A DNA stretch of 64,000 nt from Rutstroemia sp. NJR-2017a BVV2 (taxonomy: Eukaryota; Ascomycota; Leotiomycetes; Helotiales; Rutstroemiaceae): NCBI GenBank assembly GCA_002946415.1, contig NJPS01000079.1, positions 372,001-436,000 on the forward strand. The letters are read 5' to 3'. The number at the start of each line of letters is the position of its first letter. Position 1 is the first letter of the stretch. Below, piece by piece: positions 47,271 through 58,905 of this stretch. The position numbers were made by a program, and so were the translations under genes. Under the pieces are notes generated by a model. The model ran no database searches, was not told the DNA's origin, and saw only the letters and a program-made list of their open reading frames with translations.

Positions 47271-48665
47271 GTGAACAGTGTGTTGTGATGGATGCGAAGC
47301 CTTTGCACAACTTTACATCGATAATGCAACCGCCGACCACGGACATGCAACCACTTGTAAGATTAGAAGAATATCCGAAAATATCTCCGTAAGATGCTCG
47401 ATGCCTTTTGCGTAACCTTCTTAATATTTCGAATCCGGGGGTGCCGTAACGGCCCCGAGAACCGAATTCTATCTGCGGTGCTACGATGGATCCATGCCGT
47501 CGCCGGGGAATCATCGAAGCTTTAGTATCCACGTGTCCGTGTAGGAGTATGCAAGTCAATGATACCTTAACAGCCAAAGCGAAGGAAGGTGGAAGAGCTT
47601 CTCTCGGTCGGTGTCCATACAGAGTAGATTTTCTTCCATCTTTTGCAGACTGCACACGCAATCTATTTCAGCAATTATGTGGAGAGACAGTATAAGCATG
47701 ATTCATCAGGAGGTCGGAGTGCCTTTTTCGCTCGCCCAAAAGGGAAATATTGGGTGGATAGTGTTTGCCCCGGGTGACGATCGTGAAAATCCGAGGCGTG
47801 CGAGGGAACATTAGTATGAGCTATGGGCTGTGACAATGGATGGCGGTAGCTGAGCAGACGACTGATATTGGGATATTCAGATACTTGAATGTTTTGATGT
47901 CTGGCTTTGAATAGAGACGAGTGACATAAGCGTAACCTAGCTGATGTTGCATTTCGAGCACGGCATCTGAGAGTCAAGTGGAAGGAAGTCTTGAGGTCTT
48001 TGTACAGAGTACGGAGTAGTGGGGTGTCACATCTGCGGCTAAGGACACGGCGGACCAACCCACAGCCAAAATCCAAGCCACTTCTCTCTTCACGTGAGAA
48101 ATTAACATCATTCATCACACTTTAGCTCGAGGTACAAACGAGTCGGCGGACGGGACTGGATCTGGTACTTACTGGTACTGCTGCTACCTTTCGTGTCATA
48201 TTTATGTTCTATGCAGACTTCATCCATTCGCCTTATTACTCTGACGTATTCCCGTGTGTCTTCTATGTATTATATATATTCATATATTGACTGCATACCT
48301 ACAGCAGAGAGAAGCAGAAAATTAAATCAACTCAACCTTGGACTTTCGCCTCAAGGAACCCCACCCTGATCATATTCAATTTTCAATTTTCTGCTGCACA
48401 AGTCAGAATTCTGACGCCGTCTCCTGTGTTGATACAGACTACAGATTGCAGATTTCTTAGCATTCATACGGATACATTTGCGGAAAAGTCTTTGTTATTC
48501 CCATTCTACAACCTCAATCTGTAGCCCTACGAGCCAAAGCACCGATCACTCCCCCCCAAAGCAGCATCATTAGCCACTACCTTCACCTGTAACCGCCAAC
48601 CAACCTACAACCCTCTGGCATTCACCAGCTACGAGGATCTTGCGGGCATACAAGTATTCACAGCT

Positions 48666-51600
48666 ATGCTGAAGGCAAATGGCCCAACCAACAATGGTTT
48701 GTCTCTCTCCCTTGCGATTCCCTTTTAGAGTTCGTCCAAACTTCCTTGGGCCCCCCTTGATTCAGCGCATAAATGAGAGCAAAGGATCCAACGTTGTCCT
48801 TGACTTCAGCCACCTTCTTCTATTCATACTTCCATGCACAACTTCGTTCCGCCTTTCCTTACAGAACGCTGACCTGGAATTATCTCAGCGGTCGAAAATT
48901 ACAGAGAGACAAACAGCGATCAAGGCCACAGTCTGCCTCCACCCCGCCCTGCAGACTTGTCGATACCGAAGAACCGAAGCACCGGAAATCTCCTCGCATA
49001 CAACTCAGCTACGGATAAATCTAGATTACGATTCTCCTTCGATGACGGACTAAGGGTGGGAGAGTTCGATACAATGTCGAGGTTAGTTTGGGGTCTGGCG
49101 AATACTTTGCGAGTCAAGCGGCCATGGGAGTTTTGGCGCGTCTGGCTGTTTGAGGTGACCGGCAACATTGGGCTTACCGATGGCTGACGTAAATACTCTT
49201 GATATTTAGATCCCCTATCATGCCAGAACACGAGCATGGCCTCGGCGCATCAGGCTTAAGACGAATCCGACAACAACCACTGCGAGCCCCTACCTTGCCT
49301 TCGTCAGAATGCTCTTCCCGAGCCGCATCAATCAGTGCTCGGTCTAGCTCTATGACGCTCCCCTTTTCAAGCCGTGCAGCTTCTATAGCGATTCAGTCCG
49401 GCCCATCCTCTCCAACCTTAACTTTCACGGAAGATCTTACTCGGTTCCCCTCTGAATCATTACATTCCTTTTCATTCGCCCACCAATCAGAAGAGTTTAT
49501 CCACAATCGTCAAAATGTCTTGAAAAGATCTGTCGAATTCATGTCACAGAAGTTGGGCTGGGGTACGACGAATGCAGGGATAGCCAGTGCTCAAGCAAGA
49601 GTCAGCGGAGACTCAGAGATGCAGGGCATGCTGGAACTTCTAGCAAAGTTGAAACTGGTTGGAGCGAATAATATTGGAAACAGCCAAGGCCATCTGAAGG
49701 GAGGACCACTTACTGGTCCGGCTACGGCTGAAGACGCTCGGAACATTTTCGATAGCAGCTTTGCTTTGCGATCCGAAAGTCCAGAACGTATCGAAAGCCC
49801 TCCGCCTTCACCCACAACAGCCAAGAAGCAAGCTGCATTGCTACATACCCTGCGCGAAGATGGCCTGCATCTTGGTGAAAGCAAGTCGGAGCTGGTGTCT
49901 CCCGGAACAGTTGAGTCTGAGCCTTCCTCTAGGACACCCACAAACGAGAGTCGGACGACAGCCAAAACATCGCCACCTGCCACTAGACGTCAAAGCTTGA
50001 AAAGAACCTATACCGACGTAGAGCCATTAAATTTGCAAAATAAACTTATGGATGCTTTAGCTCAGCCTTTCATTGCTGGTGATTCTATTCACGAGCACAT
50101 GTTTTCTTCCTCTTCACATCAGTCTACTAGCACCTCATCATTTGGGCCTCACTCCTTGGGGTCTGCCGTCCACGGCCACTCTAGTAGGTGGGCACCTGCT
50201 GCACAGGCGATCTTTACTACGGAAAGTACTTCGCCCTATACCATTTTAGCCGCCAACGACCTTGCATGTCTAGTATTTGGTGTTACCAAGGCAGAAGTCC
50301 GCAAGATGGGCATTCTGGAGGTGGTGCGAGAGGAAAGAAGAGCGTGGTTGGTAGAGAAATTAAGTTCACCTGGATTTGGATCGGAGTAAGTCCATTCGTA
50401 TCATAGCTTACACTGTATTCCGGAAGTCCGGATCAGTGACTTGAGATTTCCTATTCTAATACATTCCCGCCACCCGATGTTGACAGTATTTAGGGCTGGG
50501 AAACAAACGCCTCGATCAAATGCAAGCCAAAGCCAGCAGTCCAGTCCAACGATGACAAGTGAGCAACCATTCCCCTTACTGCAATACAACATGATGCTTG
50601 GAACATACTTTTTCTGTCGCTAAAGAGATTATGCTAACCATGAATTGTAGCATCTATGCTCTTAGGGCGACCTGGAGGGGTCACTGCTAGCCTTCTTAGC
50701 AGACCAAATTCTCGCCAAGTACAGAAACCAAATCGACGAGCTCAGACCGATGATGGCGCAGGTTCAAGTCTTGTGTCGAGGACACGTGCCGTCAAAGGTG
50801 GGCTGAATCATCAGAGCAGCAAGTCCCGGGGCGTGCTTCTATGCGGTGATGTGGTACCAATACAGAAACGTAATGGTGCAACCGGTTCAGCCAGTCTCTG
50901 GGTAAAAGAGAAAAGAGGGGGTCTGATTTGGGTCTTAGAAGAGATACATGAAGATGTGGCAATTATCAGTGTAGATGATGATGCTATTGTCACTGGCCTA
51001 TCCGGGTCCGTGGATGCTATCTGGGGAGACAAGGTTGCCCCAAGCGGTATTGACATTGCAAAACTCTTGCCTAGGATACCCCGCCAGGGTATTGATTCTA
51101 GGACCGGCGAAGTTGACTATGCTGAGATTTCGAAAAAGAAATACTTCACGGCTCGTCATACTACGCGCGTGAATATTCCTGCACTTGTGGAAAGAATCCC
51201 TGGTGGAACGGATCTTCGAGTTTCTAGCTTCCCTCATATTGCCGGAATTATGGTACTCTCGGCTCAAACGTTACAAATCACAAGTTCCAACACTGTCTTC
51301 TCTGCAGCATTGTTTGGACAGGATAAGCCTGATGGTCGACCTATCACTGACCTAATACCCAACTTTGAGAGAATGCTGAAGATCTTGACTGATGAGGACG
51401 GCGTGGAGATGGTCGACGGAATCGTGATTCCTGAGCATAGCTTCAGACGAGCACAAGCTTTTCTTGCATTACGGGACGGAAATTCTGATGCGGCTTCGTA
51501 CTTTTTACGACCAGATGGATTGCCAGCCAGGCATAGAGATGGTTTGGAGATCAAAATTGATGTCCAGCTGAGAGTCGTCAAATCCGACTCACCGGCGCCC

Positions 51601-52878
51601 GTTTATGATGAGAATGTCATAGAAGAGAGAAGCGACGAAGAAGACGAACCAGATCACCCGGCACCGACTTTTCAATCCGAACTTGTGTATGCTTTATGGA
51701 TCACGTACTCAAGGCACATCCATGCGGCAAAAGACAATCTCGGCACGGCTACTCCCCTACCGCCTGGTGCTGAGACTCCCATGCATCAGCCTTCCCCGGG
51801 ACAGCCTGATACACCAGCTCCTATCGAGATGGATTCCGACGAGCCCAAAAAAGAAATGTCACACGCATCCTTACTTGCAGCTCAGCTCAAAGCTGCAGCT
51901 AAGAAGACTGCAGCTAAGCTTACCGGTCGCGATCCGCAGTCTCCAAAGGCCGAAGAGAAATCCAAGCCGGCTCCCCCTGAAGTCACGGATCCTGCTGTCA
52001 AAAAATCCATTGAAGACTTCACAATTCTGGAGGAAATGGGACAAGGAGCTTACGGTCAAGTAAAACTTGCTCGCTACAAGAAGAATGGCAATAGGAAAGT
52101 GGTCCTTAAGTATGTTACTAAACGTCGCATTCTTGTGGACACTTGGACTCGTGATCGACGACTAGGTACTGTACCATTGGAGATCCATGTGCTCGACTAC
52201 CTACGCCGAGATGGTCTGAAGCACCCTAACATCGTCGAGATGTCCGACTTCTTCGAGGACAGTGTCAATTACTATATAGAGATGGTGCCCCATGGGTTAC
52301 CCGGAATGGATTTATTCGATTACATAGAGCTTCGTGTCAATATGGACGAAGAGGAATGCCGTAGCATCTTTGTCCAGGTTGCTCGTGCTATTCACCACCT
52401 ACATACAAAAGCACTGGTCGTCCATCGCGACATCAAGGACGAGAATGTAGTTCTCGACGGCGAAGGAAACATCAAACTCATTGACTTCGGAAGTGCTGCG
52501 TATACCAAAAATGGCCCTTTTGATGTATTCGTAGGAACCATTGGTAAGAGACTCTTTTTTCATTTCTCATTACGACACTCAACTAATATGACAATAGATT
52601 ATGCTGCCCCCGAAGTGCTCGCCGGCAAACCGTATCGCGGTAAGGAGCAAGATGTTTGGGCGCTCGGTATACTTCTTTACACCATTGTTTACAAAGAAAA
52701 TCCTTTCTACAGTATTGACGAGATCATGGATCGAGATTTACGAGTACCATATGTCGTGAGCGAAGACAGCATCGACCTCATTCGAGCCATGCTTAATCGG
52801 GATGTGGAGTCAAGAATAACGATTGAGCAGGTTATGGAGCATCCATGGTGCGTGATGAACGAGGGCGGAAATTCCTAA
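48666..52878 (+). CDS. PAS domain serine/threonine kinase (PAS kinase, Psk1/Psk2-like)
   Basis: Six exons (48666-48696, 48889-49081, 49210-50385, 50494-50558, 50651-52543, 52598-52878) give 1,212 residues. A PAS segment at about 400-470 (PYTILAANDLACLVFGVTKA) is interrupted by a low-complexity insert and resumes later; another PAS-like segment lies near 680-740. The kinase domain spans about 944-1205: GQGAYGQVKLA loop, VLKYVTK lysine, HRDIKDENVV catalytic loop, DFG, and DYAAPEVL across the last splice. PAS kinase senses nutrient status and, in yeast, phosphorylates enzymes of glycogen and UDP-glucose partitioning and translation factors. The first exon is only 31 nt with a less common GTTTGT donor; phase and the good start support it, but it is the least certain exon. 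A start in exon 3 would lose 75 residues. Confidence 0.9.
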
Positions 52879-53313
52879 ACATCTTTCGACTCGCCCGTTG
52901 ATGGTGAGGATGGAGACGGAAAGAGATGGGATGAGGATGAGATAAGATGAAAGTAGACGATTAAGTCATTCAAGCGGAAGTATGGGGGGAGGGGGATTTA
53001 ACGCGATGAACAGAGTCGACAATGAAACGAAGATGGGAAACCAGGAAAGAAAAACAAAGAAGAAAGAAAAAGATACCTAGATTTCATGATTTGCATGAAA
53101 GTTGATGATACCCCCTTTTATGTGGAAAGGATGGCAAAGACTTCAAAGATTTGTTTAGCGAACTTTCAAGACATATGCGACTTGCTTGATTTGGTGGGGA
53201 GTTGTGATTAGCGTTGCATGTTTTTTTTTGTTGGTGCGTTCGTTTACGGCATATATACACGTTTATAGAACGTTTTGATGGTCTGATGATCGCTTTTTGG
53301 GAACTTTGCGGGA

Positions 53314-53344
53314 GGGGGGTGTGATGGGTGGGTGGATGGGTGGG
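53314..53344 (+). other. Potential G-quadruplex (plus strand)
   Basis: Five G-tracts (53314-53319, 53326-53328, 53330-53332, 53338-53340, 53342-53344) with loops of 6, 1, 5 and 1 nt match the canonical G3+ pattern. It lies about 440 nt after the PAS kinase stop, on the sense strand. Confidence 0.75.
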
Positions 53345-53361
53345 TGGATGGATGGATGGAT
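53325..53361 (+). repeat. GGGT/GGAT tetranucleotide repeat
   Basis: Alternating TGGG and TGGA units in tandem, overlapping the G-quadruplex tract. Confidence 0.85.
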
Positions 53362-54129
53362 ATTTTGGTTTGGTGGGATTGGGGTCGGATGGGAATTGGG
53401 GGGTAGGCAGGAAGGAAGGGGGAATGGAATAGGGGTAGAGACGGTTGGGATTTCAGTTGCTCGCTTCGTCAATCGGGAGCAGGTTGACAGAAGGAAAGCA
53501 AGTGTGCGGTGGAGGTGTGTAGCGCTGGTTGGTTTGTTGTATATGAGTGATGATGCAATGCTATGTGGAATGGACCGGAGCGGGAATGACCGTCAATAAA
53601 CAAACACACTTTCCGCTAGGCTTTAGAGAGGCAACTTGACTAATACAGCTCGGTGAAATCGCTAAGTTAGACGAATTAGAAACAAGGTCACTCTGTGAGC
53701 TGTATAGATAGCATGAAATTGAATTGGTCCAGCCAGTTTTTCCTGGATGATAAACAAGTCTATAAGAACTATATGGCAAAATTCTTCTGTTCGTTCATGA
53801 ATGCATCTGTAAGAAAACAAGGGAAATGGAATTCTAGCAATCTCATATATAGAAGTGTTCTAGATTTTACTTTTGCTCTCCAGGATATCTATATCGAATT
53901 CGACGTCTGTCCATCTGTCTTCTTTTCCCTTGTATAAATATAAAATGAGTATCCCAACCATGCATGCATGTCCTGTCCTGAAAACGCCAATCCTACCTAC
54001 CTACTTACCTGACCATTCCAACCATCCATCTATCTATGGAATGGCGATTGATGTATTTACCACTCCCCCCCTACCGACCTATGTATGATACAAACAACCC
54101 CGCACCTCGATTCTCTCACCACCACCATC

Positions 54130-55598
54130 CTACAACTCCTTCTTCCCCGCCCCCGCCTCCATCATCTTCTTCTTCTCCTTAGCCGCTTTCTCCCGTCTCG
54201 TTATCAGGCCCTCGGCACCGATACCGCCAAAGACTAGCCCGACGCCCATCCACTGTTTGCCGCCGAGGGTGTGTCCGAACCAGACGACTGACAGGATCAT
54301 GGTGAGCATTTTGCGCGTCACGGTGATGGTGACGAGAAGGAGTGAGGAGAAGGTCGAGAGGGTGTAGACTGTGGGGGGTGGTTGTGTTAGTTGGTGTTTC
54401 GGTTGGGGGGATTGGGGAGTTTGGAGATGGAGAGAATGAAGGGGGAAAGGAAAGTAAAACATACAAATAAACACCTGTCCCACAGCACCACAAGCCGCAA
54501 ACCCCAGCACATCCTTCCACACACTCGGATGTCTCCCCATAAACGCCAACGCCCCCTCTAACTCGCCCCCCGAGCTCGTCAGATCCATACCCAGATACTC
54601 GCCAATACCCGTATGCACCAAATACGGACTGAGCATCAGATACGAAAGCGTAAGCAGCGTGCTCATGATATTGTTCGCGCACATCATCTGCGGCCCTTTG
54701 TACGGCTGGAACGACTGGAAGATCCAATCCTGGGTAGTATTCGTGAGGCCGTCGAACAGGAGATTCACGCCGAGGAGAAGTAGTCCCCAGGTGGTGTTGC
54801 GGTCGGGGTTCAGCGCGGCTTTGCTGGGCTTGGAGTGCGCTTTGGCGGAGCCGGCGTGCAGGGTGAAGACGGCGACGCCGGAGGTGACGGCGAGCACGAC
54901 GAGGTACTTGTAGAGGGGGTAGCGTCTTTGGAAGAGCGTGATGTGGAGGAACATTACCGGGAGGAGCTTGCAGGATTTGGCGAGGATGAAGGTTATGTAG
55001 TCGATGTGGGCGAGGGAGGCGTAACCAAAGGGGGAGGCGAGAGAGGAGGTGATGGCTACGAGGAGGAGGGGGAGGATGATGCGGCGGTTGGGGAAGATGG
55101 GTGGTGGGTTGGAGGAGTCGAAGCGTAGGTATATGTAGCCTACTGTAGCGGCGAAGATGGATTGCACCGTGTTGAGAAAGACGGGGAATTTGAACTTCTC
55201 GGGAGAAGATGCAGGTCCATAAGGTGTTGTGGTAAGTCGTTCTTGAAGAAGTGCCCAGGTGAGACTGAGTAGACTGTTAACACCATTCTGCTACTACAAG
55301 CAGGAAATCTGCGCTCTTCTGATTTCGCAACTCCAGATTCCTATACGTACAAGCTTCCGTAGATCCCCCCAACAGCAATCACGAATTGCAACGCGCCGGC
55401 TTCTTTCTGCACTTTCTCCTTGACAGGCGCATTGCTTTTCAACCCAAGCGCATTGCCATTCTGGGCTGGCGCATTGCCATTTGCTTCTTTGTCCAAATTC
55501 CGCGGGTTGCGGCTCGGGGTCCCGTATGCCTCTGCTTTACTCGTGTATTCAGAGGACGGGTTGCGACGTAAGGGCGTAGCTTGTTTCGTTCTCGCCAT
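54130..55598 (-). CDS. HUT1: UDP-galactose transporter homolog Hut1 (SLC35B1 family)
   Basis: Three exons (55598-55351, 55264-54465, 54368-54130) give 428 residues, the normal size for fungal Hut1. Membrane spans are evident throughout. Family motifs include SFLTWALLQERLTTTPYGP (restored by the first splice), SCKLLPVMFLHITLF, FDGLTNTTQDWIFQ and TRKMLTMILSVVWFGH. Hut1/SLC35B1 is a nucleotide-sugar/nucleotide transporter of the ER membrane, linked to UDP-galactose or ATP/ADP exchange and ER folding capacity. The protein ends KKEL, with lysines at -3 and -4, a classical dilysine ER-retrieval signal. The cytosolic N-terminus begins MARTKQATPLRR, matching the start of histone H3 through Gln5. An in-frame ATG at 55634 could add 12 residues; relatives usually start at MAR. 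Confidence 0.9.
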
Positions 55599-56228
55599 GC
55601 TGTGCGATGAGGATGAAGACCGGATGGGAAGCAAGCAATGGTTTGTCTATAAGCACAATTGATTATATGCAGTCGGAAATCGAAATATATGAAAACTCCC
55701 CAAAGCAATTCGAAGACTTTAAAGAAACTGAAAAAATATGAGAAGTAGAAAATCAAAAGGAGTGACTAGTAACATGAGACCGAAAAAGGTGATGTTCCTC
55801 GATATTGCCAAATGTCCTCAACTTCTTTCGCCCAGATTAAGTCCGTCTGAGGTAAGGTTAATCTCATATCCATCAGCCACACGGAGAGAATGGGACCGTC
55901 GATCAACGGCTGTACCTCACCAGCCACACACCTCGGATTTGAGTTGCGACCTGGACCAATACTCACCGAAGACCCCTTGGAGGAACAAGAAGCGGTCAGA
56001 CCCGCAATTGGGTCTATTGAGACGAATAGTTTGAGTCCTAGCTTCACTCATGGCTTAGGAGACAAGATCGAACTATCTGTCATTTCGTTGTTGTCCGTGG
56101 GGCCCTTTCTTTTTCCTATTCTTTTCGTTGCACTCACTCATCCTACTATCTATCCTCTTGCAAACCGGACAGGCACAGTCAGATTCCCGCTACGGTCTAT
56201 CAATTCTCTCAATCCGAATCTCTCCAAA
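55599..56228. promoter_or_regulatory. Divergent promoter, Hut1/coactosin
   Basis: 630 nt between divergent starts. Pyrimidine-rich sequence (ctttctttttcctattcttttc) about 125 nt before the coactosin ATG is typical of highly expressed fungal gene promoters. No other gene is seen. Confidence 0.45.
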
Positions 56229-56741
56229 ATGTCGACATCTCCCACCGAAACCAACCCCACCACCCGCAAACCCTCTCCCCCGCGATCCTCTGCCTCGAGA
56301 CGGACCACCGCCGATACACCCGAAATCAACGAAGCATACGAGCTCGTCCGCTCCGACAAATCTCCCATCAACTACCTCCTGATATCCTATGCTGCTGCTA
56401 CGGGTAACGAGCTCACCCTTACTTGCACTGGGGAAGGCGGACTCGCTGAATTGCGCGAAAAACTCGATCCTACACAAGCACAATATGCATACTGCCGCGT
56501 TGAATATGCAAACGACACAGAGAGCAAACGAGTGAAATTCGTGTTTATCACTTGGATCGGAGAGCAGACAAAAGTAATGAGGAAGGCGAGAGTCAGTATC
56601 GAGAGCGGTGCTGTCAAGCAGGTCTTGAGTCACATTAGTGTGACAGTGGACGCAACCAGCAAGGGAGATCTGAATGAGGAAGAGATTGTCAAGTTGTGTA
56701 GGAAGGCTGGTGGTGCAGATTACAATGGGGGACGGGGTTGA
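56229..56741 (+). CDS. Coactosin-like ADF-H domain protein
   Basis: A single exon of 170 residues with start context aaaATGtcg. After a Ser/Thr/Pro-rich 30-residue N-terminus, one ADF-homology domain spans about 35-160: EINEAYELVRSDKSPINYLL, YAYCRVEYANDTESKRVKFV, FITWIGEQTKVMRKARVSI and the helix-forming end EEIVKLC. Coactosins bind F-actin along filaments and counter capping, but lack the depolymerising activity of cofilin. The length is slightly above that of animal coactosin (about 142) because of the N-terminal extension. The upstream open frame continues without a stop, but in-frame ATGs further 5' are not in a good context. Confidence 0.9.
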   Translation: MSTSPTETNPTTRKPSPPRSSASRRTTADTPEINEAYELVRSDKSPINYLLISYAAATGNELTLTCTGEGGLAELREKLDPTQAQYAYCRVEYANDTESKRVKFVFITWIGEQTKVMRKARVSIESGAVKQVLSHISVTVDATSKGDLNEEEIVKLCRKAGGADYNGGRG

Positions 56742-57669
56742 AAAGCATTTGGTTTGATTGGGTAATGGAACATCAATACATGATCTCAGGTTGGACTAGG
56801 ACGGGATAGTGTATAGAGGGTAGACTTTCTAAAGAATGGTTAAGACATGAGGGGTAGAATATACAACAGGCAATGTAGCATCGCAAATGGAGTTCGGAGC
56901 ACAGTTCGTAGTGGGACACCTCGACAGTCAAAATGAGATGGACATCACCTGCACCTGCAATGTGCTCTCAACATGAGATTGTGGGTATGAGTACTCGTAT
57001 TACTCAGTAACTACTAAAACGGTCTACCTAATACATTTTCAGAACATATCCGATATTGTTCGATGGACCCTTCCTGTAGCTGATGACCAATGGACGAGAA
57101 GAATAAGGCTATTTGGTACGTAGCGGTGCATGTGATCGAAGGAGCGAGATAAAAGACGAGTGTAAGGTTGAGTCGAGTACGGGGGGTTCGAGAGGCAAAG
57201 AGCATGTCGTGAGTCGTAAACTTAAGAGAATTATCAGGTCATAGCCGGCATGATGACGAGATTAGGACGATTCTCGTTCGTTCAATTTGGGGCGTCGGAT
57301 AGCTAAGAGTCGAGATAGGAGGTCGGTATCTCTGGTTGTCGAATGTCAAGGCGAATCGTCTGTGTCAAAAGGAAAATGACATTTGCCAAGGCCCACCATA
57401 TGTGCACCATGCAATTGCCAATGACCGTCCATAATTTCGTTAAATTCCGTGCCGAAAAGGTGAAAAAAAAGTTAAATGGAATATAAAAACTGTGCTGCGG
57501 AGTGCTTTTTTGAAGAGAGAACTGTGGTCCAAGGAAAAAATTAAACGACTATCAGCGTCGAAAGAACCATTGCATCAATATCAGCCTTGCGGCAAGTCAA
57601 ATCTGGATAGACCTGAGATATACCTTGCCCGCAATAAAAGAAATTTGATGTGCTCAAGACAGGATTGCC
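56742..57669. other. Convergent intergenic, coactosin/KH protein
   Basis: 928 nt between convergent stops, AT-rich around 57420-57560. Probably 3' untranslated sequence. Nothing gene-like is visible. Confidence 0.5.
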
Positions 57670-58905
57670 TCAGTCTTGAGGTGTGCCTTGGCTACGGCGC
57701 ATCTTCTCAGCTTCAAGGTTCTCATAGAGAAGATACAGAGCTGTCTCGTTCGCCTTAGCAGTACCCATGATGGTGAACATGCGTTCTCCAGTCTCATCAT
57801 GAGGCGACTGTTTATATGTTAGTAGTGAATCTCAAGAAACATTCATGGGCGGAGTAGATTACCTTTGCAATGGAAATGCGAGCTCCAGAAGTCTTTCTAA
57901 TCTCGCTGATCTTAGAACCAGCTCTGCCAATAATACAGCCCACCATGTCAGATGGAATACTGATGTTTTGAGTCTGGAGTTCTTCTCCGTTCTCATCGTG
58001 GGTAGGGGGTCCACGTTGCGCAGCATCTGAATCGGAACGACGGTTGTACGTTCGCGGCGCACTCTCGCTGAAATCGGCTCCATTTCCAGTGCGCATAACG
58101 CGTGGGCTTCCGTACTCGCGGCCGGTACCACCAAGACTACCTCCTTGACCCATTCCGCCTGGTCCGGTCTGAGTACGAACAACGGGGTTGTACAAAACGG
58201 TTCCGGTGCCCCGAGCCCAGTCGTCTACCAAGCATTTACAGATCTCCCAAACAGCTTTCTGGATCCCTTCTGGATTACCCTGAACTTCCACGATGCGTTC
58301 AGTTGATTGGGGGAGCATTTCCTTCTGGGCCACCATGCGAACACCCGAAACATCCTGAATGTGCTTTATTTTGAGACCCTGGCGACCAATGATGGTGCCC
58401 ATCTGATTGTGTGAGATCAAGAGTTTAATGGCTGTCAAAGCATTAGAATTTGCATCAAAACAGGACGCGACAGGCGTGGATGAGATTTTGACTTACGATG
58501 AGTTCCGTTATTCGAAACAACCCCACCCATGCCCATCTGAGGAGCGCCCTCCAACAACGCCTTAGCGACAATGGCATACGCTTTAGCAATAGCTTCGCAC
58601 CCGCCTGAGATAGTTAAGACACGATCATGAACACCTTGAACCACTTTGCTAACACCAGCTTTCACGCCGGTCTCGTCACGAAGATCCGCGACATTCTTGC
58701 CGCCTTTGCCGATGATAACACCGGCCTCCTTGGAAGAAACAATAGCTCTCAAGGTAAGTTGAGACTCTGCATACTCTTCTTCGGTCTTTGGTAAAGGTTC
58801 GCCATCTGGGCCAAGACGGGCTTCATCATTGACCTGTAAGCGATCCATACTGTCGATAACTTCGTCACCGTTTGCGGCATTGTCGCGATTATCTTGGGAA
58901 GACAT
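57670..58905 (-). CDS. Triple-KH-domain RNA-binding protein (PCBP/Rnc1-like)
   Basis: Three exons (58905-58497, 58431-57863, 57807-57670) give 371 residues. Three KH domains show their GxxG loops: KH1 at about 49-118 (GVIIGKGGKNVADLRDETG), KH2 at about 137-205 (GTIIGRQGLKIKHIQDVSG) and KH3 at about 285-360 (GCIIGRAGSKISEIRKTSG). The linker between KH2 and KH3 is Gly/Arg-rich. The arrangement matches poly(C)-binding proteins and fission-yeast Rnc1, which binds and stabilises specific mRNAs downstream of MAP-kinase signalling. The third exon completes KH3 (SPHDETGERMFTIMGTAKAN). A spliced 5' leader is likely (see 59025-59137). The partner mRNAs are not known. Confidence 0.9.

Larger units (their letters stand above)
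44711..48665. promoter_or_regulatory. Large divergent intergenic region, F-box protein/PAS kinase
   Basis: 3.95 kb between divergent starts with no gene-like frame, tRNA or transposon. It contains GTAC-rich stretches (46.2-46.5 kb), a short AGAGCAT tandem (47248-47270) and a TACGGAGTA motif (48010-48018). The length suggests complex regulation of one or both flanking genes, or an unannotated non-coding transcript. Confidence 0.45.
52879..54129. other. Convergent intergenic, PAS kinase/Hut1
   Basis: 1.25 kb. The first 500 nt are purine- and G-rich and hold a G-quadruplex-capable tract and a GGAT/GGGT repeat (53325-53361). No gene is seen. Confidence 0.5.

Noticed and set aside
47245..48118. 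Open frames of about 140 codons in the large gap before PAS kinase
   Set aside because: No recognisable domain, no splice partners and mixed composition. They are not supported as genes.
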